Shown here piece after piece: positions 41,374 through 49,576 of a stretch of DNA of 64,000 bases. This DNA comes from JAGWRI01 sp963728785. Its GTDB lineage: Bacteria > Gemmatimonadota > Gemmatimonadetes > Gemmatimonadales > Gemmatimonadaceae. Below the pieces are notes generated by a model. The model was not told the DNA's origin and ran no database searches. It worked only from the letters and a program-made list of their open reading frames with translations. The stretch's first letter is position 1, and each line of letters opens with the position of its first letter. The translations under genes and the position numbers were made by a program. The stretch is from NCBI GenBank assembly GCA_963728785.1, contig CAVSKV010000003.1, positions 62,001 through 126,000 of the forward strand, given 5' to 3'.

Positions 41374-42345
41374 ATGTCCGTGGACTTCTCACGCGTTGGC
41401 CTCGCGGTGGGACATGCCAGTGCTCCCGCCGCCGCCACCGGCTGCACCGTGGTGCGTGGCGTCGATGCTCCCCTCCGTGGGGGCGTTGCGATCTTCGGTC
41501 GCGCCACGGGATCGCGCGAACTGCCCGCATTGGGGCCCGACGCGCTCGCCGATCGCGTGGATGCCATCCTGCTCACCGGTGGCTCGGCGTACGGGCTCGA
41601 CGCCGCCGCTGGCGTGATGCGGTGGATGGAGGAACGCGGCCGCGGCTTTTCGATCGGCGGCGGCGTGGTTCCCATCGTACCGGCCGCCGTGATCTTCGAT
41701 TGGCACCCCCTCGGGCGATTCGACCACCGTCCCACGCCCGACATGGCGTACCATGCCGCCGACACTGCGACGCAGACCGGCGTTGCCGAGGGGAGCGTGG
41801 GCGCCGGCACCGGGGCCACCGTTGGCAAGGCGGCCGGAATCGGCCGGGCCATGAAGGGAGGCGTCGGATGCGCCCTGCGCGAGTCGGCCGGCGTCGCCGT
41901 AGGCGCGGTGGCCGTGGTCAACGCGTTCGGCGACGTGTACGACGGCGACGGACTCGTGCTGGCCGGCGCGCGCGACGACGCGGGCGGATTCCTCTACGCC
42001 ACGCGCCTGCTGGTCGAGAATCCGCATCGCATCGCGGCGCTGGCTGCCGAGCAGCGCGGCCGCAACACGACCCTGGCCGTGGTGGCCACCAACGCAGCGC
42101 TCGACCGGGTGCAACTCAATCAACTGGCCCGTGCCGCAGGCGCCGCCCTGTTCCACCGCATCTCACCGGCTGGCTCGTCGTTCGACGGCGACATCGTGTT
42201 CGCGCTGGGCGCGCGCGAGGGCACGCCAGCCGACGCGCTGCACGTGGAGGCGCTCGCCGTCGCGGCGCTGGAAGAGGCGATCGAGCGCGGCGTACGGCTG
42301 GCGACGGGATGGCCAGGCGTTCCCGGCCTGGCGGACGCGTCGTGA
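41374..42345 (+). CDS. P1 / DmpA-type peptidase (S58 family, self-processing)
   Basis: A 323-residue member of the DmpA/NylC group of self-cleaving aminopeptidases and amidases. The N-terminal MSVDFSRVGLAVGH, the ILLTGGSAYGLDAAAGVMRWMEE and GSVGAGTGATVGK regions match P1 peptidases. RNTTLAVVATN carries the N-T scissile site with Thr232 as the probable nucleophile exposed after autocleavage at Asn231. Such enzymes cleave N-terminal residues of peptides or beta-amino amides. The ATG directly follows the zinc-ribbon stop and the gene overlaps the NlpC/P60 gene. Confidence 0.88.
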   Translation: MSVDFSRVGLAVGHASAPAAATGCTVVRGVDAPLRGGVAIFGRATGSRELPALGPDALADRVDAILLTGGSAYGLDAAAGVMRWMEERGRGFSIGGGVVPIVPAAVIFDWHPLGRFDHRPTPDMAYHAADTATQTGVAEGSVGAGTGATVGKAAGIGRAMKGGVGCALRESAGVAVGAVAVVNAFGDVYDGDGLVLAGARDDAGGFLYATRLLVENPHRIAALAAEQRGRNTTLAVVATNAALDRVQLNQLARAAGAALFHRISPAGSSFDGDIVFALGAREGTPADALHVEALAVAALEEAIERGVRLATGWPGVPGLADAS

Positions 42346-43112
42346 ACGCCGTCGGGCGTGCCGTGGTCCGATCGGCGGTTGCACCGCTGCTCGCCGAACC
42401 CCGGGTGTCGAGCCCCCAGGTTTCGCAGCGGCTGGCTGGCCACCCGCTGGAGATACTCGAAGCGCAAGGCGACTGGATGCGCGTGCGGGGCGGCGACGGA
42501 TACGAAGGATGGGTGCATACGGGCTACATCGCACGCGCGCCGGAGAGCACCGCGCGCCAGAGTCGTGGGGTGCGGCGCGTGTCGCTGGGGTGCGTTACGG
42601 GCATGGTCGGGGGCGGACGACGGTCGCTGCCGCTGGGCGCATACCTCGGCCCCGAGGAGAGCGTGGAGTCGGGCGAGGTCGTGGAAGAGTCCGCGCTCGC
42701 GACCCATTTTCCCGGCACGGCCGCGGCCGTCGCACGCTCGGCCACCGAATTCTTCGAGGGCACGAGCTATCAGTGGGGCGGCATCACGCCCTGGGGCGCC
42801 GACTGCTCCGGATTCGTCCAGTCGATCTTCGCGTTGCACGGCGTCGCGTTGCCGCGCGATGCCTGGCAGCAGGCCGAACTGGGGGAGGCCGTGGAGCGCA
42901 CGCCGGCTGTGCTCCGGGCCGGCGAACTGGCATTCTTCGCCGACGGCGACGACGGGCGCATCACCCACGTGGGGATTGGCGCGGGGGGCGGCCGCATGGC
43001 GCATGTAGCGGTGGGGCGGGGCGGCTTCGCGATCGAGCGGTTGGCGGACCCCCGCGACGGCTACCTGAAGGCGCTGCAGGGCCGGTTTCGTTTGGTGCGG
43101 AGGATCGTGTAG
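42342..43112 (+). CDS. NlpC/P60 family cell-wall peptidase with SH3 domain
   Basis: A 256-residue protein. An SH3-like domain occupies about residues 10-60 (VRSAVAPLLAEPRVSSPQVS, then YEGWVHTGYIA). The C-terminal NlpC/P60 papain-like domain has the catalytic Cys in WGADCSGFVQ, His in ITHVGIGAGG and a third polar residue in AHVAVG. These enzymes cut peptidoglycan stem peptides, often gamma-D-Glu-meso-Dap. No signal peptide is visible, so it may act in cell-wall recycling in the cytoplasm, as YkfC-type enzymes do. A GTG start at 42342 overlaps the preceding stop (GTGA). Confidence 0.9.
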   Translation: MNAVGRAVVRSAVAPLLAEPRVSSPQVSQRLAGHPLEILEAQGDWMRVRGGDGYEGWVHTGYIARAPESTARQSRGVRRVSLGCVTGMVGGGRRSLPLGAYLGPEESVESGEVVEESALATHFPGTAAAVARSATEFFEGTSYQWGGITPWGADCSGFVQSIFALHGVALPRDAWQQAELGEAVERTPAVLRAGELAFFADGDDGRITHVGIGAGGGRMAHVAVGRGGFAIERLADPRDGYLKALQGRFRLVRRIV

Positions 43113-43118
43113 CCGGGT

Positions 43119-43541
43119 TCAGCTCACGAGGCCCGAGGGTGCGGCAATCGGCGCGCCGACGCGCACCTGTACCGCCACCTCGGTGGTCGGCTCGTTGTCG
43201 AGCGCAATGGCCATTGCGTAGGAGCCCGCGCCGTCGATCGGCAGGTCGATCTGCGCGATGAGCGGCACGTCCATCTCGGCCACGCCTGAGGGAAGCGGGC
43301 CCACATTCAGGTCGCCGGCGCTGCTCCAGAGTTCGGCCCGCTTCGGACTGAGCCAGCGGAGGCTCACGGTGTGACTGCCCGTGTCGAGCGAACTCCCCTT
43401 GATGTGCACCACGAGATGCGCGCGCGGGTGGACGGCGGGCGACGACCCCACGTGGAGGGCGTCGAACACCCCGAGGATGTTCAGCTTTCCTTCCTGCGAC
43501 ACATTGGCCGCGTCGGCGAACAACGCAAAGGCTACATGCAT
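43119..43541 (-). CDS. Unknown protein, 140 aa, DUF6941-like
   Basis: A 140-residue beta-rich protein beginning MHVAFALFADAANVSQEGK, a pattern I associate with the DUF6941 family, function unknown. LNILGVFDALHV and VVHIKGSSLDTG suggest a single beta-sandwich-like domain. No signal peptide or cysteines. The ATG at 43541 lies 6 bases after TATGTT, so the mRNA is probably leaderless. It is divergent from the EamA transporter over overlapping promoters. Confidence 0.7.
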   Translation of the reverse strand: MHVAFALFADAANVSQEGKLNILGVFDALHVGSSPAVHPRAHLVVHIKGSSLDTGSHTVSLRWLSPKRAELWSSAGDLNVGPLPSGVAEMDVPLIAQIDLPIDGAGSYAMAIALDNEPTTEVAVQVRVGAPIAAPSGLVS

Positions 43542-43547
43542 GGGGAA

Positions 43548-43580
43548 AACATAGACTGTCGGGCAGGGTGCGTCTACGTT
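43548..43580. promoter_or_regulatory. Overlapping divergent promoters in an inverted repeat
   Basis: AACATAGAC (43548-43556) and GTCTACGTT (43572-43580) form an imperfect inverted repeat. Read rightward it gives TAGACT-17-TACGTT for the EamA gene; read leftward TAGACG-17-TATGTT for the DUF6941-like gene. Each -35 overlaps the other -10, and each start codon follows its -10 by 6 bases. The two units therefore compete for polymerase and should be leaderless. Confidence 0.7.
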
Positions 43581-43586
43581 TCGTGG

Positions 43587-44507
43587 ATGCCTTTCCCTGA
43601 CGCGCAGCCCGCGCCCCGGGCCGAACACGCGCCCGACCGGGCGACGGTCTGGATCACCGACGTCTCGCTGGTCCTGATGGCGCTCATCTGGGGCGTCAAC
43701 TTCAGCGTCGTCAAGTACGGGACGACGCAACTCTCGCCGCTGGCTTTCAACGCGTCGCGGGTAGTGCTGGCGGCAGTGGCCCTGTCCCTGCTGGCCTTCG
43801 TGCCGCGGCCGGCGCCGATCACGCGCCGCGACATCGGCGCGCTGCTGCTGCTCGGCGTGCTGGGCAACGGCGTGTACCAGTGGCTGTTCATCGACGGCGT
43901 GGCGCTGACGCGCGCTGGCGACGCGGCCCTGGTCGTGGCCGCCTCCCCCGCGCTCATCGCGCTCATCAGCCGGCTCCGCGGCGTGGAGCGCGTGACCCCG
44001 CGCGCCGTGGTGGGCATCGCGCTCTCGGTGCTGGGCATCGCGTTCGTGGTGTACAGCGGCACGCGCGTCGTGGTGCAAGGGGCGTCGGTGAAGGGCGACC
44101 TGCTGGTGCTGGCCGGATCGGTGAGTTGGGCGGTGTACACCGTGTGGCTCGCGCCGTACACGCGGCGGGTAGATGGGGTCACGCTCTCCACGTACACGAT
44201 GATCGGCGGGGCGATCATGCTCGGACTCGGCGCGGCGCCGGAACTCGCCGGCGTGACGTGGAGTACAGTATCCACTGGAGCCTGGGTGGCCATCCTGTAT
44301 AGTGGGCTCGGCTCGCTCGTCGTGGCATATCTGTTCTGGTATCGCGGCGTGCGGGTGATTGGCCCCACGAAGACCGCAATGTACTCCAATCTGCAACCGC
44401 TGGTCGCGCTGATCGTGGCTGCCATCATGCTGGGCGAATCGCCCACGCCGTGGCAGCTCGTGGGCGCTGTCTGCATCATGGCCGGCCTGCTCCTGACCCG
44501 CGCGTGA
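43587..44507 (+). CDS. EamA/DMT family transporter
   Basis: A 306-residue inner-membrane protein with ten hydrophobic segments arranged as two EamA halves. WITDVSLVLMALIWGVNFSVVK and a second-half motif (VLAGSVSWAVYTVWL) start the halves; AALVVAASPALIAL lies in helix 3-4. The family exports metabolites or amino acids; substrate unknown. The ATG at 43587 follows the TACGTT box by 6 bases. Its stop overlaps the GTG of the HAD gene (GTGA). Confidence 0.9.
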   Translation: MPFPDAQPAPRAEHAPDRATVWITDVSLVLMALIWGVNFSVVKYGTTQLSPLAFNASRVVLAAVALSLLAFVPRPAPITRRDIGALLLLGVLGNGVYQWLFIDGVALTRAGDAALVVAASPALIALISRLRGVERVTPRAVVGIALSVLGIAFVVYSGTRVVVQGASVKGDLLVLAGSVSWAVYTVWLAPYTRRVDGVTLSTYTMIGGAIMLGLGAAPELAGVTWSTVSTGAWVAILYSGLGSLVVAYLFWYRGVRVIGPTKTAMYSNLQPLVALIVAAIMLGESPTPWQLVGAVCIMAGLLLTRA

Positions 44508-45196
44508 AACTCGTTCTCTTCGACATCGACGGCACGCTGCTGAACAGCGACGGCGCGGGGCGCCGCGCCATCAAGCGCGCGCTTGTCGAATCGTTCGGCA
44601 CCGCCGGCCCGGCGCAGCACTGGTTCGACGGCAAGACTGACCCGCAGATCGTGCATGAACTGATGGCGCTGGCCGGCCTCGACCGTGAGACGGTCGAGGC
44701 CGGGCTGGCCCATGTGTTCGCGCGCTACGTGGAGCTGCTGCGCGACGAGATCGCGCGCCCCGACCACGCCGCGGCGGTATACCCCGGTGTTCCTGAACTG
44801 CTCGACGCCCTCGAGGCCACGGACGGCGTGACCCTTGGCCTGCTCACCGGAAACGTCGAGTCGGGCGCCCACGTGAAGCTCAGCGCCGTGGGCATAGCGC
44901 CGGAGCGATTCCGCGTAGGTGCCTTCGGCTCGGACCACGCCGTGCGCGCCGAGCTCCCGGCCATTGCCCGCGCGCGCGCCGGCGCGCTGCTCGGGCGGGA
45001 ACTGCCGGGCCAGGCGATGGTTGTGATCGGTGATACGCCGGCGGACCTCACCTGTGGGCTGGCCGTGGGGGCGCGCGCCATGGGCGTGGCCACCGGGCGC
45101 TATTCCGTGGCCGAGTTGAGCGCGTACCAGCCGGCAGCGGTCGTGGCGGATTTCCGCGACACAGCCGCCGTGGTCGATGCCATTCTCTCCGCATGA
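44504..45196 (+). CDS. HAD hydrolase, phosphoglycolate phosphatase-like
   Basis: A 230-residue HAD phosphatase with complete catalytic motifs: DIDGTLLNSDGAG with the nucleophile Asp near residue 7, LLTGNV for motif II and VIGDTPADLTCG for motif IV. A four-helix cap lies after motif I. Most like phosphoglycolate phosphatases, which give glycolate from 2-phosphoglycolate, but pyrophosphatase or nucleotidase roles are possible. The GTG start overlaps the EamA stop. If it does make glycolate, it would feed the glcDEF oxidase encoded at 19.4-23.3 kb. Confidence 0.85.
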   Translation: MKLVLFDIDGTLLNSDGAGRRAIKRALVESFGTAGPAQHWFDGKTDPQIVHELMALAGLDRETVEAGLAHVFARYVELLRDEIARPDHAAAVYPGVPELLDALEATDGVTLGLLTGNVESGAHVKLSAVGIAPERFRVGAFGSDHAVRAELPAIARARAGALLGRELPGQAMVVIGDTPADLTCGLAVGARAMGVATGRYSVAELSAYQPAAVVADFRDTAAVVDAILSA

Positions 45197-45226
45197 TCGC
45201 CGGCGCACCGCGGTCGAGACGTTCGG

Positions 45227-45946
45227 ATGATTGAGCGCGACGCGGCGTTCGAAGCGCGGGTCGCCGGGGCACCGGACGCCACCGTATTCGCGCGCGCGAA
45301 CGGCGGCCTCATCGTGCTCACCCGCGCTGACGGGCGCGAGGCGCGTAGCATTCACGTGGACGACGTACGCGAAGTGGCCCGCGACGGCGACTGGGTGACG
45401 ATCACGCCGGAACGCGGCGATGCGATCGCCCTGGTCTCTGATCGCGCCGCCGACCTCGACGCGGCGCTCGTGTCCGCGTGCTGTGTACTCCCCGAGTTGA
45501 CCCGGGCCCTTCACTCGCTTGGCTCCTCGCGCGCCGGGTCGGACGCCGCGGCGCAGCGTGAGTTCTTCGCGCCCCTGCTCGACGCGCGACGTCGCGCCGA
45601 GGAATCGGTGGCGCGGGCCGATGTCGTCGCGGCGTTCGACGCCGACCGGCTGACGCGGGCGCTCGATGGCTATCTGGCGGCGTTGATCGAGCACAGCGCC
45701 GACACCCGCCCGGCGGCGCGCCGCGCCCTGACGGCCCGCGCCGAAGACGCGACCGAGCCCCTGCGCCGGGCCATCGCCCGGTTACGCCGCGCCAGCGCGG
45801 ACGCTGCGAATCCCGCAGTCGACGCGCGCGTGGCGAGCTGGCGTCGCTGGAAATTCACGTTGCAGGAGTTGTTCGCTGCTGCCGATCGGTGTTGGGGCCT
45901 GCTGCATGAGCGAGGGGCGGTAGACGCGCACCCGCATGGTGCGTGA
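45227..45946 (+). CDS. Unknown Ala-rich protein, 239 aa
   Basis: I do not recognise it. The first 95 residues form a beta-type domain (DATVFARANGGLIVLTRADG; SIHVDDVREVARDGDW) like a small PH- or sandwich-like fold. The rest is helical and Ala/Arg-rich, with RRAIARLRRASADA and SWRRWKFTLQELFAAADR near the end. No membrane segment. It starts 30 bases after the HAD stop, without a clear ribosome site, and converges with lgt across 17 bases. Confidence 0.6.
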   Translation: MIERDAAFEARVAGAPDATVFARANGGLIVLTRADGREARSIHVDDVREVARDGDWVTITPERGDAIALVSDRAADLDAALVSACCVLPELTRALHSLGSSRAGSDAAAQREFFAPLLDARRRAEESVARADVVAAFDADRLTRALDGYLAALIEHSADTRPAARRALTARAEDATEPLRRAIARLRRASADAANPAVDARVASWRRWKFTLQELFAAADRCWGLLHERGAVDAHPHGA

Positions 45947-45963
45947 CGTGGGGCCAGCGCCGT

Positions 45964-46806
45964 TCACCCACCCTGGGCAGCATAGATCCCGGGCTTGCCT
46001 GGTTCCACACGCCGCCGCAGGTACATCCACGCGAACCCCATGGCCACGAACGCCAATGCGATGCCCTGCGCGTAGGTGAGCGAGCCGAGAAACCGGTCGT
46101 CCTTGGCGCGGAAGAACTCGATGATGAAGCGTTCCAAGCCGGCCAATACGCAATAGACGCCGAACAGCCAGCCCTCGGCATGCTTGTGGTCGCGCAGGCG
46201 CCAGAGGATCAGGAACATGATCGTGGCCAGCGTCACCTCGTAGAGTTCCGTGGGATACACCGACACGACCGTGGACGGGTCGAGACCGGCCGGAAATTTC
46301 GTGTGGAACTCGGCTGCCATCGCAGCCACCGTCGTGGGCGGCTGACCATTGGGGAACATGACGGCCCCGAATCCGCTGAACGGCCGGCCGTAATCATCGC
46401 CGACGGCCCAGCACCCCGTGCGCCCCACGGCATACGCCGCCGCCACCGCGGGCCCGCCGACGTCGAAGATCCGCATCATCGGGATCTTCTTCCACCGGAT
46501 TACGGCCATCACGGCCAGCATGCCGCCAACCAATCCGCCCCAGAACACGAACCCGCCCCGCGTGAACAGCGCGTCGTAGTGCTCGAGAATGACAACATAG
46601 TAGAGCTTGGCGCCGAGCAGGCCGCCGATCACGGCAGCGAGAATCATGTCGGCGATGGGGCGCATGTCGTGTCCACGGCGCTCCAACTCCTGCTCCGAGA
46701 CGTGCTGGGCGACGGCGAACGCCGCCACCACGGCGATGCCGAACCCGGTGAGCGACAGGGGGCCGAGCTGGATGACGAGGGGATGATGAACGATTGGTGT
46801 GGTCAT
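45964..46806 (-). CDS. lgt: Prolipoprotein diacylglyceryl transferase
   Basis: A 280-residue inner-membrane enzyme with about seven helices that adds diacylglycerol to the lipobox cysteine, the first lipoprotein maturation step. VFWGGLVGGMLAV and the signature region YAVGRTGCWAVGDDYGRPF match Lgt; the position held by Asn in E. coli (GRIGNF) is Cys here, as in another Lgt subgroup. It would process the lipoproteins at 16.3 and 31.7 kb. The ATG overlaps the tsaD stop by 4 bases, ending the ybbR-tsaD-lgt run. Confidence 0.93.
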   Translation of the reverse strand: MTTPIVHHPLVIQLGPLSLTGFGIAVVAAFAVAQHVSEQELERRGHDMRPIADMILAAVIGGLLGAKLYYVVILEHYDALFTRGGFVFWGGLVGGMLAVMAVIRWKKIPMMRIFDVGGPAVAAAYAVGRTGCWAVGDDYGRPFSGFGAVMFPNGQPPTTVAAMAAEFHTKFPAGLDPSTVVSVYPTELYEVTLATIMFLILWRLRDHKHAEGWLFGVYCVLAGLERFIIEFFRAKDDRFLGSLTYAQGIALAFVAMGFAWMYLRRRVEPGKPGIYAAQGG

Positions 46807-47843
46807 GCGGCGACGAGGCCCGGAAGAGAGAGAGAGGCGAACGCGTTGAGGTCGAGGCCGGCGCGCTCCCCGCGCTCGAAGTGGAAGAGTCCGGCACGGG
46901 CAATCATGGCAGCGTTGTCGGTAGCCAGCCGCGCCCCGGGAGCATACACCGATACCCGCTGAGGCGCGAGGCGCTCCTGCATCGCCGCCACCAGGGTACG
47001 GTTGCCTGCCACGCCACCGCCCAGGACAACCCGCTCGCGGCCAAATGCGTTCACCGCTCGCGCCGTCTTCTCCACCAGCGTGTCGACGAGCGCGTCCTGG
47101 AAGGCCCGCGCGATCGGCCCCCGGTCGGCGTCGCCCGGCGACGCGTGGACGGCGTTCAGCACGGCCGTCTTCAAGCCGCTGAACGAGAAATCGTAATAAT
47201 CGGGATCGCCGGGTCGCTGGTTACGGCGCAGCATGGGGCGAGAAAATCGCAGCGTCCCGGCGTCGGCGCCGTTGGCCAGGCGCTCCACGTGCGGGCCGCC
47301 GGGATAGGGCAGCCCGAGCAGCTTGGCGACCTTGTCAAACGCCTCCCCCGCCGCGTCGTCGCGTGTGCGCCCGAGCAGCCGGTAGCGCCCCCAGGACTCG
47401 ACGTCGAGCAGCAGCGTGTGCCCGCCGGACACGAGCAGCGCCGTGAACGGAGGTACGGCTCCTGGGTCCTCCAGCGAGGTGGCAAACAGGTGCCCCTCCA
47501 TGTGATGCACGCCGAGCAGCGGCACGCCCAGCGCATACGCCAAGGCCTTGCCGAAGCTCACGCCCACGAGCAGCGCGCCCACGAGCCCCGGTCCGTGCGT
47601 CACCGCCACCGCGTCGAGCGCGCCGGCTCGCATGCCGGCGTCGGCCAGCGCGCGCTCCACCACCGGTTGGATACTCGTCAGGTGAGCGCGCGACGCGATC
47701 TCGGGCACCACGCCGCCGAACACCCGGTGCACATCCTGCGAGAGGATGACGAGGGAGCGGAGCGTCACCTCGTCGTCGGCGCCGATGATCACGGCGGCCG
47801 ATGTTTCATCGCACGAGGTCTCGATGCCCAGCACGGACGTCAT
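46803..47843 (-). CDS. tsaD: tRNA N6-threonylcarbamoyladenosine transferase
   Basis: A 346-residue ASKHA-fold enzyme that transfers threonylcarbamoyl to A37 of ANN-decoding tRNAs with TsaB and TsaE. The N-terminal VLGIETSCDETSAAV, metal-binding HHMEGH in the first third, PYPGGPHVERLA and VVLGGGVAGNRTLV are all intact. The ATG overlaps the ybbR stop (ATGA) and its own stop overlaps lgt. tsaB, tsaC and tsaE are not in the window. Confidence 0.96.
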   Translation of the reverse strand: MTSVLGIETSCDETSAAVIIGADDEVTLRSLVILSQDVHRVFGGVVPEIASRAHLTSIQPVVERALADAGMRAGALDAVAVTHGPGLVGALLVGVSFGKALAYALGVPLLGVHHMEGHLFATSLEDPGAVPPFTALLVSGGHTLLLDVESWGRYRLLGRTRDDAAGEAFDKVAKLLGLPYPGGPHVERLANGADAGTLRFSRPMLRRNQRPGDPDYYDFSFSGLKTAVLNAVHASPGDADRGPIARAFQDALVDTLVEKTARAVNAFGRERVVLGGGVAGNRTLVAAMQERLAPQRVSVYAPGARLATDNAAMIARAGLFHFERGERAGLDLNAFASLSLPGLVAA

Positions 47844-48307
47844 GGGTGTTTCGGGCTGCGGGCCGTACGTCCCGCCGAGTCGCCCGGAACGGCGGGGGCC
47901 ACGGCTCGCGGCACGACGTGCACAACCACCGCCCGCGGCTGGACGTCGCGCACCAGCACGTCCGCTCCGGGCGGCAGTTGCACGTCGTCGGGGCTGAGCA
48001 CCAGAGTGGCCGAGTCAACACCGCGGGGCATCGTGCGGCGAATCACCGGGGGATTGGAGAACAGCGCGAAGATCTCCTTGCCCTCACCGGCGACCAGCGC
48101 GCGCACGTCGGGAGCTGGATCGCGCAGCACCATCGCGCTATCGACCGTCACGGCCAGGCGGACGGTAACGATTTCTTCGGTGGGCTCCTTGGATGTGGCG
48201 ATGAACCAGAGCACGAGCGCAAACACGAGGGCCACGGCCTTGAGGCCGAGTCGCTCGGTGAATGCGCCGAGCAAATAACGGCGCCAGCGGGCCCGCGCGG
48301 CGTTCAT
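47840..48307 (-). CDS. YbbR-domain (CdaR-like) membrane protein, 155 aa
   Basis: A 155-residue protein with an N-terminal membrane helix (LGLKAVALVFALVLWFIATS) and a single extracytoplasmic YbbR-type beta domain. The helix pattern followed by EP is the usual start of YbbR/CdaR proteins, which bind and regulate the c-di-AMP cyclase CdaA. Typical CdaR has three or four YbbR repeats; this one has one. No cdaA gene is in the window. It starts 7 bases after the tlpA stop and overlaps tsaD. Confidence 0.75.
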   Translation of the reverse strand: MNAARARWRRYLLGAFTERLGLKAVALVFALVLWFIATSKEPTEEIVTVRLAVTVDSAMVLRDPAPDVRALVAGEGKEIFALFSNPPVIRRTMPRGVDSATLVLSPDDVQLPPGADVLVRDVQPRAVVVHVVPRAVAPAVPGDSAGRTARSPKHP

Positions 48308-48314
48308 GCCCGCA

Positions 48315-48914
48315 TCAAGGCGTCGCCACGGCCCCGGGAGCGTCGATCGCCCCGGTGCCGGCCACGGTGCCCGAGAGACCCAACAGGTGGCGCACCAGCG
48401 CGATATTTCCCTCCGACGACCAGTCGTCGGCGCCGAGCCATACCTTGCGAATCACTCCGTCGCGATCGATGACGTACGATTCCGGATACCCGACCACCTG
48501 GTAGCTCTGCTCGATGCGGTACTGGGGGTCGTGGAGGATCTCGAACGTGAGTCCCATGTTGCGGGCGTACGTACGGATGGAGTCGTCGGAGGCGGTCTCG
48601 TCGATACTCACGGCCACGATCCTGAGCCCGCGGGGGCCGTACGACCGGTAGAGCTGCTCGAGGGTAGGCATCTCCGCCTTGCACGGTCCGCACCAGGTGG
48701 CCCAGACGTTGAGGATGACGACGTCCCCCGCATAGTCGGCCAGCCCCTTCGTCTGATGGGTGCCGTCAATGGTCTGGGCGCTGAATGCCGGCGCCTTGGC
48801 GCCGACGACCACCTGCTCCACGCCGCCGCCGAACGCGCGTTGAAACGCATACGACCCGATCCCCAGCGCCACGATCACAACGAGGATCACCCCCCACTGC
48901 TGCCGTACGGTCAT
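48315..48914 (-). CDS. TlpA/ResA-like thiol-disulfide oxidoreductase
   Basis: A 199-residue membrane-tethered thioredoxin-fold protein. One N-terminal helix (WGVILVVIVALGIGSYAF) anchors it in the inner membrane facing the periplasm. The redox pair is in WATWCGPCKAEMPTL, and the conserved cis-proline region VVGYPESYVIDRDG is present. Members reduce cytochrome c apoproteins or other periplasmic thiols. The ATG overlaps the rpe stop (ATGA). Confidence 0.92.
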   Translation of the reverse strand: MTVRQQWGVILVVIVALGIGSYAFQRAFGGGVEQVVVGAKAPAFSAQTIDGTHQTKGLADYAGDVVILNVWATWCGPCKAEMPTLEQLYRSYGPRGLRIVAVSIDETASDDSIRTYARNMGLTFEILHDPQYRIEQSYQVVGYPESYVIDRDGVIRKVWLGADDWSSEGNIALVRHLLGLSGTVAGTGAIDAPGAVATP

Positions 48915-49576
48915 ACTGCAACCGCGCAGGCGCGCCGCAGTGCGCCGATCTCGGCGACGGGGTCAGTGGCGGAAAAGATCGCATGGCCGGCCACGAACGT
49001 GTCCGCGCCCGCCCTCCACAGATCGCCGATCGTGTCGCGCGCGACGCCCCCGTCTACCTCGAGCAGCGCCGGGCACCGCGCTTCGTCGAGCATCCGCCGG
49101 GCGCGCCGCACCTTGTCCAGCGAATGCGGAATGAACGTCTGACCGCCGAACCCCGGGTTCACCGTCATGATGAGCAGGAGGTCGAGGTCGTCGAGCACTT
49201 CCTCCACCGCCGACAACGGCGTGGACGGGTTGACAGCGACGCCGACCGTGCAACCAAGTTCTCTAATATGCGCCAGCTGGCGCTGAAGGTGCGGGGCGAC
49301 CTCGGCGTGCAGGGTCAGTCCACTCGCGCCGGCGGCGGCGAGCTCCGCAAAGTGCCGCTCCGGCTCGACCACCATGAGATGCACGTCGAGCGGCAGCGTC
49401 GTGAGGCGGCGCACCGTCTCCACGATCTTCACGCCGAAGGTAATGTTCGGTACGAACCGCCCGTCCATCACGTCAACGTGGAGCCAGTCGGCGCCACCGT
49501 CCACGCACCGGGCCACTTCGTCGGCCAGGCGCGCGAAGTCGGCGGCGAGCAAGGATGGGACTATGCGGACGATCAT
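48911..49576 (-). CDS. rpe: Ribulose-phosphate 3-epimerase
   Basis: A 221-residue TIM-barrel enzyme interconverting ribulose-5-phosphate and xylulose-5-phosphate in the pentose phosphate pathway. IVPSLLAADFARL at the N-terminus, LHVDVMDGRFVPN with metal ligands, LDVHLMV, TVNPGFGGQTFI and LEVDGGV are the conserved barrel motifs. Length is normal. It overlaps the PASTA-gene stop and the tlpA start, both by 4 bases. Confidence 0.97.
   Translation of the reverse strand: MIVRIVPSLLAADFARLADEVARCVDGGADWLHVDVMDGRFVPNITFGVKIVETVRRLTTLPLDVHLMVVEPERHFAELAAAGASGLTLHAEVAPHLQRQLAHIRELGCTVGVAVNPSTPLSAVEEVLDDLDLLLIMTVNPGFGGQTFIPHSLDKVRRARRMLDEARCPALLEVDGGVARDTIGDLWRAGADTFVAGHAIFSATDPVAEIGALRRACAVAV

Noticed and set aside
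43558..43565. GTCGGGCA in the divergent promoter as a copy of the octamer repeat
   Set aside because: A single 8-base match in high-GC sequence is expected by chance and no tandem copies adjoin it.
43574..45694. Minus-strand frame of about 700 codons across the EamA, HAD and unknown genes
   Set aside because: Runs antisense to three well-supported genes; composition is Arg/Thr/Ser-rich noise.
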